DNA of 64,000 nt from assembly GCA_002422425.1 (NCBI GenBank), contig DIVG01000060.1, positions 1 through 64,000 on the forward strand, written 5' to 3'. Source of the stretch: Akkermansiaceae bacterium UBA6138. Lineage in GTDB: Bacteria; Verrucomicrobiota; Verrucomicrobiia; Verrucomicrobiales; DEV007. The first letter of the stretch is position 1. The number at the start of each line of letters is the position of its first letter. The notes below the pieces were generated by a model. That model was not told the origin of the DNA. It did not search any database and saw only the letters and a program-made list of their open reading frames with translations. Positions 58,847-64,000 of the stretch are shown here, one piece after another. The position numbers and the translations under genes were made by a program.

Positions 58847-59319
58847 GACTGCTTTACCAAATCTACTTTCGCCATTGCGACCGGGAACTCGATTGCATCC
58901 CCGTGCTTCCCGACCGCACTACGATCTCCGCAGGCGAATGGAACGCCCTCGTCGGCCGCACCGGGGAACGTCTCGCTGGAAAGTTTCTCTGGCGAACCGG
59001 TAAAAAAGTGTTGTACCGGAATTTCAGAGCCAAGGGAGGGGGCGAAATCGACCTCGTCTATCGTGATGGCGCGATCCTTGTTTTCGCCGAAGTGAAAACA
59101 AGGAGCCGCGGTGAATTTGGCGACCCCGCGCGAGCGGTCGATCGCGCCAAGCAAAAACTAATCATCCGGGGGGCGAACGCATGGTTGCGCGAGCTCAACC
59201 AGAGCGGGATCCTCTTCCGCTTCGACGTGATCGAGGTGATCCTAGCGGCGGGAGAGAGGCCTCAGGTCCGGGTCAGTGAAGGGGCCTTTACAACTCCGCA
59301 GGCCGGTTTGGGAATGTGA
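58843..59319 (+). CDS. YraN family (UPF0102) nuclease-fold protein
   Basis: A 158-residue protein with GTG start overlapping rnhB by four bases. The restriction-endonuclease-like core shows GERLAGKFLWRTGKKVLYRNFR, GGGEIDLVYRDGAILVFAEVKTRSRGEFG and AKQKLIIRGANAWLRE, the family's conserved Asp and Glu-x-Lys. The N-terminal ~35 residues are an extension. Adjacency to rnhB is widespread. Function is unproven, probably nucleic-acid processing. Confidence 0.92.
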   Translation: MRLLYQIYFRHCDRELDCIPVLPDRTTISAGEWNALVGRTGERLAGKFLWRTGKKVLYRNFRAKGGGEIDLVYRDGAILVFAEVKTRSRGEFGDPARAVDRAKQKLIIRGANAWLRELNQSGILFRFDVIEVILAAGERPQVRVSEGAFTTPQAGLGM

Positions 59320-59357
59320 TCCGATCGTAAGGACCCTTTGGGCCCCGGCCCGTCCTA

Positions 59358-61115
59358 TCAGGCTGCACCCCGCGCGGCGGCGCGGGCAGCGTCGCGGTCG
59401 AAGAAGGTTTCCATACGGTGGTTGAGGTCATCGTAGAAAGTCTCGGCAAAACGCTCGAGGCGTTTCTCGCGATTTTTTGTACGGGCGTTCTTCTCGTCGG
59501 CAAGTCGCGTTTTTTCGAGCTCAATGCGCTCCTCAAAGGCGGTTTCGAGATCGAGAAGGTTTTCCATGAAGGCCTTTGCGGCCCGCGAGCTGTCAATCCC
59601 GTCGATTACGGCGCGCTCAAGAGGTTTGTTCTGGGTTAGGTGAAGGAGGCGCCCGTCCGAGAGATCGTCCATATACTGGTTGTAGCTCTTCAGCCAAGCT
59701 TGGCGCTCGCGGGCGTAACGCACCTCGTCCCGATCCACAAGGGCGTCGTAAGGCCCGGGCTGGGAGAAAAATTTCACGACGAGAGGGATCGTATCAATTA
59801 GCATAAAGAGTCCGGCGAGGACAAAATAAGCGATAAGGGCGAATTGGCCGCCTTCGCTGTTCTGATCGAAAAGACTGTGCAGCGCGAGGGTCTGGGTGAG
59901 AATGTCGCGGCGAGGCTCGGCGGCGATGTCGGCGATTCTATCCTGCTCCTGCAGGGCGATTGCCGCGATCTCGCTCTGAAGTCGGCCGAGCTCGGCGAGT
60001 CGTGTGTCGATCTGGGCGGTGATGGTCGCACGGATGGTGTTCTGTTGATCGACGAACTGCACGGCCTGGGACTGCTGCACCTGACGCTTGAGATCGGCAA
60101 CCCGGTCACGTTCCTCCTTGCGGCGCTCGGCTTTCGCGGCGGCGATGCCCACGAACTCGCCCTTGATGCTTTCCTCAGTCTCTTTGACGCGGGCGGCAAG
60201 GTCATTGCGTTGGCTGGTGAGGTAAGCGAGCGTTTCGCTCATTCGCTTTGCCTCGTCGCGGCGCCAGGCGAGTTGATCGGCCTGGATGCTCTTAGCCCTC
60301 GGTCCGAGGCCAACGATGCCACTGCGCTGACCGTTGACCTCTCGTTCGAATTCTTTCTGCCATGAGTCGAGTTCCGCCTGCAAAGCGGTGTATTTGCCCT
60401 GTTCTCCAGCGAATTCTTTGTCCAGTTCACCTATCTTCGTGGCGTCAGCAAGGGTTTCCGCCGTGATGCGGGCGGTCATTTGGGCGCGGAGCTCGTCGTC
60501 AAGGTCGGCGAGAGGATCGGATAATCCCGCTGAGGCATCTTCGACAAGGAACTCAGCGGAGAAAGTCCTCTCAAAATGGGCGCGCTGCTCGGCGATTTGG
60601 CTTTCAAGCTCGGCAACTTTGCTCTCCACGGTCGCTTTCTCGGCATTGGCGGTGAGCCGCACCGCCTCGATCTCGGCCTGGCGATCGCTTTCGACCACAC
60701 TGGTGATCGTGTCGTTAAAGAGGAGAAGGGTGAGGGGATGGGAGATCGTCACCCCCATGAGACCCGCCACAACAATCCTTAGAAAAAACTGACTGACTTT
60801 ACGGTGAAATTTCTGGTAGGAGCGGTAGATCGAGAGGAGTGCCCGGTCAATCGTCATGATGATGAGGCCCCAGGCGAAAGCGATGGGCACAATGATGTTC
60901 CAATTGTCCGTCAAGGTAGAGAGGGCGTAGCCGCAGGCGATAAAGGCGAAAACCGAAGGAACCAGAACGGTCGCCCCGAAGGCGACATACTTGCGCTGCT
61001 CCCACCCGGGGCACTGCTCAAGAGTCTCTGCTCCCGCCCCCGAGAGCCAGAAGAAGAAATGTTTAAGCGGGTGGCGCGAGCGCGGATGCTGAGACGTCGA
61101 ATAGCTGGTGTTCAT
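59358..61115 (-). CDS. DUF4407 membrane protein with long coiled coil
   Basis: A 585-residue protein of the DUF4407 family. Two hydrophobic segments lie near the start (about 45-70 and 75-95), a third follows (GLMGVTISHPLTLLLFND), and then a long Ala/Glu/Arg-rich coiled coil (about 145-410; EAVRLTANAEKATVESKVAELESQIAEQRAHF). A membrane helix (ALIAYFVLAGLFMLIDTIPLVVKFF) and a charged C-terminal helix come last. The family is usually exposed or periplasmic and its function is unknown. It is convergent with the yraN gene. Confidence 0.85.
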   Translation of the reverse strand: MNTSYSTSQHPRSRHPLKHFFFWLSGAGAETLEQCPGWEQRKYVAFGATVLVPSVFAFIACGYALSTLTDNWNIIVPIAFAWGLIIMTIDRALLSIYRSYQKFHRKVSQFFLRIVVAGLMGVTISHPLTLLLFNDTITSVVESDRQAEIEAVRLTANAEKATVESKVAELESQIAEQRAHFERTFSAEFLVEDASAGLSDPLADLDDELRAQMTARITAETLADATKIGELDKEFAGEQGKYTALQAELDSWQKEFEREVNGQRSGIVGLGPRAKSIQADQLAWRRDEAKRMSETLAYLTSQRNDLAARVKETEESIKGEFVGIAAAKAERRKEERDRVADLKRQVQQSQAVQFVDQQNTIRATITAQIDTRLAELGRLQSEIAAIALQEQDRIADIAAEPRRDILTQTLALHSLFDQNSEGGQFALIAYFVLAGLFMLIDTIPLVVKFFSQPGPYDALVDRDEVRYARERQAWLKSYNQYMDDLSDGRLLHLTQNKPLERAVIDGIDSSRAAKAFMENLLDLETAFEERIELEKTRLADEKNARTKNREKRLERFAETFYDDLNHRMETFFDRDAARAAARGAA

Positions 61116-61423
61116 GGCGCGTTGCAGGGTTAGGCGGTTGGGGTGCTGTCTTCAATCGTGCACCGCAGGACGGTGCAAAGGGAATTCTCAGAGAAAATAC
61201 TTAAGAAACCTTGACATCATGTAAACATTTATTTTCATCTTAATAGTAGCTCTTTAGAGTACCGGTTTTGCCATTCGGCGGTCTTCTTGCCGTCAGGCGG
61301 GCGGTCTCTCCTCCCGGAGGCGAGGGTCCGGCGTGCTCCCTGTAATTGAAATCGATGTTTTGCTCTTAAAGGGAAGCGTGAATTTGGATCGCATTATTCT
61401 TGAGTTGTCTTAACCTTTCCGTG
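61116..61423. other. 308-bp divergent intergenic region with promoter-like and hairpin elements
   Basis: It separates DUF4407 and the ABC-like gene. A hairpin TGCACCG-CAGGA-CGGTGCA (61159-61177) lies near the DUF4407 start. An AT-rich island (61195-61260) contains a consensus-like TTGACA (61211-61216) facing the ABC-like gene; no convincing -10 sits at 16-18 bp. No gene or RNA was recognised. Confidence 0.45.
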
Positions 61424-62200
61424 ATGGAACTTCTTGAGCTGGAAAATCTCACTTTGAAGCGAGCGCCTCTGCGTCGGTTCCGCTCTCATGCGGAGGGTGA
61501 GGCCCTTGTTGATGATCTGAGTCTCATGTTGCCTTCGGGGGCCAGTATTGGTATAGTAGGAGAGGACAGGGGCGGTCTCCTGGCCCTGACTTTCGCTATT
61601 TTGAAGCTCGGGAGGGTCGCTGCGGGCAGAATCGTCTTCGGCGGGATTGATCTTACCTCTCTATCGGAGCGGCGTTTTCGCCCCGTCCGCCGTCGGCTTC
61701 AGGCGGTCTTTCCCGATCACTTCGGGCAGCTGACCCCCAATCTGACAATTGACGCCACGTTTCGCGAGGTTCTCGCGGTCTGGCACGGACGCGAGTCACG
61801 TTCGCAGTGGCGCCTGCGGATCGAGGACGTCATGATTGCCTGCGGGTTGCCCGAAGCGGTCCGGCATCTTTACCCCTTCGAACTTGATCTTGTCGAGCGC
61901 CAGCAGGTTGTTCTCGCCCGCGTGCTTCTGACGGGTCCTGAGCTCCTTATTTGCCACGGGGTGACCGAGGGGCTCGATGCGGTGCAGCAGGGAGAGTTGC
62001 TAAATCTCGTAAAACGCCTCAGAGGGGAATTCGGTTTCGCGCTGGCGGTGATGACCGATGACCTCGCGGTGGCCTGCCACCTGGGCGATGACATCGCCGT
62101 TATCCACCGCGGACAGCTCGTCGAGTCAGGGACGGCCGAGGCGCTTGTTCACCGTCCGCAACATGACTTCACCCGACGTCTCGTGAAGTGCACTGCGTGA
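61424..62200 (+). CDS. Peptide-type ABC ATPase homologue lacking all catalytic motifs
   Basis: A 258-residue protein from the ATG at 61424. It aligns over its full length with OppF/DppF-type ABC ATPases, with the A-loop (RFR...), helical domain, RIVFGGIDLTSL and RGQLVESGTAEALV all recognisable. Every functional motif is altered: Walker A is GEDRGGLLA (46-54, no Lys), Q-loop VFPDH (95-99), signature FELDLVERQQ (152-161) instead of SGGQRQR, Walker B LLICHG (174-179, Asp-Glu lost), and H-loop MTDDLAV (no His). The reading frame is intact. It is 15 bp upstream of rodA, so it may be a non-hydrolytic scaffold or a gene in decay. Confidence 0.75.
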   Translation: MELLELENLTLKRAPLRRFRSHAEGEALVDDLSLMLPSGASIGIVGEDRGGLLALTFAILKLGRVAAGRIVFGGIDLTSLSERRFRPVRRRLQAVFPDHFGQLTPNLTIDATFREVLAVWHGRESRSQWRLRIEDVMIACGLPEAVRHLYPFELDLVERQQVVLARVLLTGPELLICHGVTEGLDAVQQGELLNLVKRLRGEFGFALAVMTDDLAVACHLGDDIAVIHRGQLVESGTAEALVHRPQHDFTRRLVKCTA

Positions 62201-62215
62201 GGGGCAAAAAAGAAC

Positions 62216-63397
62216 ATGACCCCGCTTTTTCGCAAATTCATCGGACTCAACTGGTTGCTTTTCGCCAATATCATCGCTTTGATGATTTTTGGAGTCTTCG
62301 CCATTTACAGCGCCTGCTGGATGCGCGATCAGCCGGGGCTCGCGGGGAAGTGGCGTGACCAGGTCTACTGGATGCTGATCGGGCTGGTCTTCTACTTCGC
62401 GGCCAGCCTCATCGACTATAAATGGGTCCGTTTTCTGGGGATTCCTTTCTATGTCGGGGCGACGGGGCTGCTGATCTATACGACTTTTTTCGGAATTGAG
62501 ATTAACGGGACAAGAGCCTGGCTCGATTTCGGTCCGGTCCTTTTGCAGCCTTCGCAGCTCGCCATTGCCGGCGGAGTCATTGCGCTCGCGCTCGCGCTCT
62601 GCACTCTGCATAAGTGGCATCCCGTTTTTCGCAGTTCCTTTGTGAGACTAATTGTGACCGGGATCATCGCCCTGATCCCTTTTGTTTTTGTTCTTTTGCA
62701 GGGGGACTTCGGTTCGGCTCTGGTCTGGGTCCCCGTTTACGGGGCAATGGTCCTGATTGGAAATATCCCGATTCGATACCTCATTGTCATCACGCTCTCG
62801 GTAACGATGTTCCTTCCTTTTGCTTTCTTTTTCGGGCTGAAAGAATATCAGAAAAAACGGATCACCACCCAGATCGAGATGCTCCAGGGGAAAAAGGTCA
62901 ACGTCCTCGCCGAGGCCTACAGCGCCTACAATAATCTCCTGGCGATAGGGAGCGGGGGCTGGGGAGGGAAGGGGTTCAAAAATCCCGAGACGGTGAATAA
63001 CAAAGGCTTCATTTCACCTGATACGGCAATCAATGATTTCATTTTCCCGGTCCTCGCCGAGGAACACGGATTTCGTGGCAGTCTCCTCATGCTGGGGGGC
63101 TTCATGCTGCTGCTGCTTCAATGTATTTATGTGGCGTTTTACAGTCGCGATCTCATGGGGCGCCTTCTCGTCGTGGGTGTCGTTGGATTATTGTTCGCCC
63201 ATATTTATCAAAATGTGGGAATGAACCTGTTGATCATGCCTATCACCGGAATTCCCCTGCCTCTGATCAGTTACGGCGGGACTTTTACGATTGTGATTCT
63301 TTTTCTCCTGGGAGTGGTCCAGAGTGTCTGGGTTCACCGTATCGACCTTGAGACCAAGCCGGAACGAGCCGCTCTTGAGATTGAGCATCTCGACTAA
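62216..63397 (+). CDS. rodA: Rod-shape SEDS glycosyltransferase RodA
   Basis: SEDS peptidoglycan polymerase of the elongasome (393 aa), about ten membrane segments. The catalytic Asp region reads TAINDFIFPVLAEEHGF, and the end has the family signature TGIPLPLISYGGTFTI. Between the mid-protein helices is the usual periplasmic/cytoplasmic loop (KGFKNPETVNNKGF). No pbp2 or mreBCD gene is adjacent in the window. It follows the ABC-like gene by 15 bp and precedes an ABC ATPase gene. Confidence 0.93.
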   Translation: MTPLFRKFIGLNWLLFANIIALMIFGVFAIYSACWMRDQPGLAGKWRDQVYWMLIGLVFYFAASLIDYKWVRFLGIPFYVGATGLLIYTTFFGIEINGTRAWLDFGPVLLQPSQLAIAGGVIALALALCTLHKWHPVFRSSFVRLIVTGIIALIPFVFVLLQGDFGSALVWVPVYGAMVLIGNIPIRYLIVITLSVTMFLPFAFFFGLKEYQKKRITTQIEMLQGKKVNVLAEAYSAYNNLLAIGSGGWGGKGFKNPETVNNKGFISPDTAINDFIFPVLAEEHGFRGSLLMLGGFMLLLLQCIYVAFYSRDLMGRLLVVGVVGLLFAHIYQNVGMNLLIMPITGIPLPLISYGGTFTIVILFLLGVVQSVWVHRIDLETKPERAALEIEHLD

Positions 63398-63488
63398 GCG
63401 GGCCTGACCTTCCGGGAAAGGCGCGCCGAAATCGATTTGCAGGCTTGAACTGGCGTCGCAGCCCATGTAAGCATAGAACTCCCCTTAA

Positions 63489-64000
63489 ATGATCGAAGCC
63501 AGGAACCTCACGAAACGTTATGCCGGACGGACCGCTGTCGATGCCGTCTCGTTCGACGTCGGCAAGGGGGAAATTGTCGGGTTCCTAGGGCCGAACGGGG
63601 CGGGAAAAAGCACGACTTTGCGCATGCTGACCTGCTTCCTTTCCGCGTCGGAGGGAACGGCGACGGTGGCAGGCTACGACATCTACGAGGATTCCATCGA
63701 GGTCCGTCGCCGCGTTGGTTATATGCCGGAGAATGTCCCGCTCTATCCCGATATGCGAGTCGAAGAGTATCTGCGTTTCCGGGCCCGCATCAAGGGGCTC
63801 GGGTGGCGGGCAGCGCCCCGGGCGGTAGGTGAAGCGATGGACATCTGCAGCCTCTCCGGAGTTGAGAAAAAGATGATCTCGACTCTTTCGAAGGGCTATA
63901 AGCAGCGCGTCGGTCTCGCCGATGCCCTTGTGAACAAACCTGAATTGCTCATCCTCGATGAGCCCACCAACGGTCTCGATCCGAATCAGATCAGGCAATC
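63489..64000 (+). CDS. ABC transporter ATP-binding protein, 3'-truncated by window edge
   Basis: The ATG at 63489 opens a frame that runs to the window edge without a stop (170 codons). It begins MIEARNLTKRYAGRTAVDAV and has Walker A GFLGPNGAGKSTTLRML, the Q-loop YMPENVPLYP, the signature region STLSKGYKQRVGLADAL and Walker B LLILDEPTNGLDPNQ. This is an intact ABC-2 type exporter ATPase similar to NatA/GldA. The following gene is outside, so the cargo is unknown. Confidence 0.93.
   Translation, partial: MIEARNLTKRYAGRTAVDAVSFDVGKGEIVGFLGPNGAGKSTTLRMLTCFLSASEGTATVAGYDIYEDSIEVRRRVGYMPENVPLYPDMRVEEYLRFRARIKGLGWRAAPRAVGEAMDICSLSGVEKKMISTLSKGYKQRVGLADALVNKPELLILDEPTNGLDPNQIRQ

Overview
The window is about 60% GC, densely coded chromosomal DNA from a bacterium that looks like a member of the Verrucomicrobiota (Planctomycetota/Verrucomicrobiota superphylum). 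This rests on gene content: DUF1501 proteins, one paired with a large planctomycete-type cytochrome c/DUF1549/DUF1553 protein, a DUF1080 protein, a GH43/GH32-like secreted propeller, a DUF4407 protein and several secreted c-type cytochromes. No rRNA, tRNA or CRISPR array was found. The first and last genes are cut by the window edges.

Layout. 1-5.2 kb: tail of a DUF1501 gene, an intergenic repeat, an OsmC protein, a DUF502 membrane protein, a stretch of gene relics and a MATE transporter. 5.2-5.6 kb: a control region between the MATE gene and a photolyase, with a promoter, a 23-codon leader ORF and an intrinsic terminator. 5.6-10.4 kb: photolyase, dnaX, YbaB and a CbpA-like DnaJ. 10.6-19.8 kb: secreted propeller protein, an unusually long pyruvate:ferredoxin oxidoreductase, a thioredoxin-fold protein, a DUF1080 protein and a P450. 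19.9-29.7 kb: rsfS, cinA, an Ig-like/FN3 envelope protein, a rhomboid-like protein, the gcvT-gcvH-gcvP set and a NUDIX hydrolase. 29.7-38.6 kb: cytochrome c, pyruvate kinase, class II aldolase, aat, thiH-thiS, acpP, a conserved unknown, a LysM protein, accA and a cytochrome c. 38.8-46.8 kb: a minus-strand run (read from 46.8 downwards) of TetR, ECF sigma, PBP1A, AraC, YwaF-like protein, glutamate dehydrogenase and carboxynorspermidine synthase. 47-55.7 kb: the PSD1/DUF1501 pair, a Xre-RES toxin-antitoxin pair, a redoxin/cytochrome c-copper monooxygenase pair and an SGNH hydrolase. 55.9-64 kb: DAHP synthase, LOG protein, rnhB, YraN, DUF4407, an ABC-ATPase-like protein without catalytic motifs, rodA and the start of an ordinary ABC ATPase.

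Physiology suggested: a heterotroph with glycolysis (pyk, fba), ferredoxin-linked pyruvate oxidation, glycine cleavage, thiamine and polyamine synthesis, and a large secreted enzyme and redox-protein set. The most unusual items are the attenuator-like leader in front of the MATE gene, the full-length ABC ATPase homologue next to rodA that has lost every nucleotide-handling motif, the LysM protein with a degenerate YkuD-like end, the rhomboid-like protein without its catalytic serine, and the Xre-RES operon whose inverted-repeat operator overlaps the antitoxin start codon.
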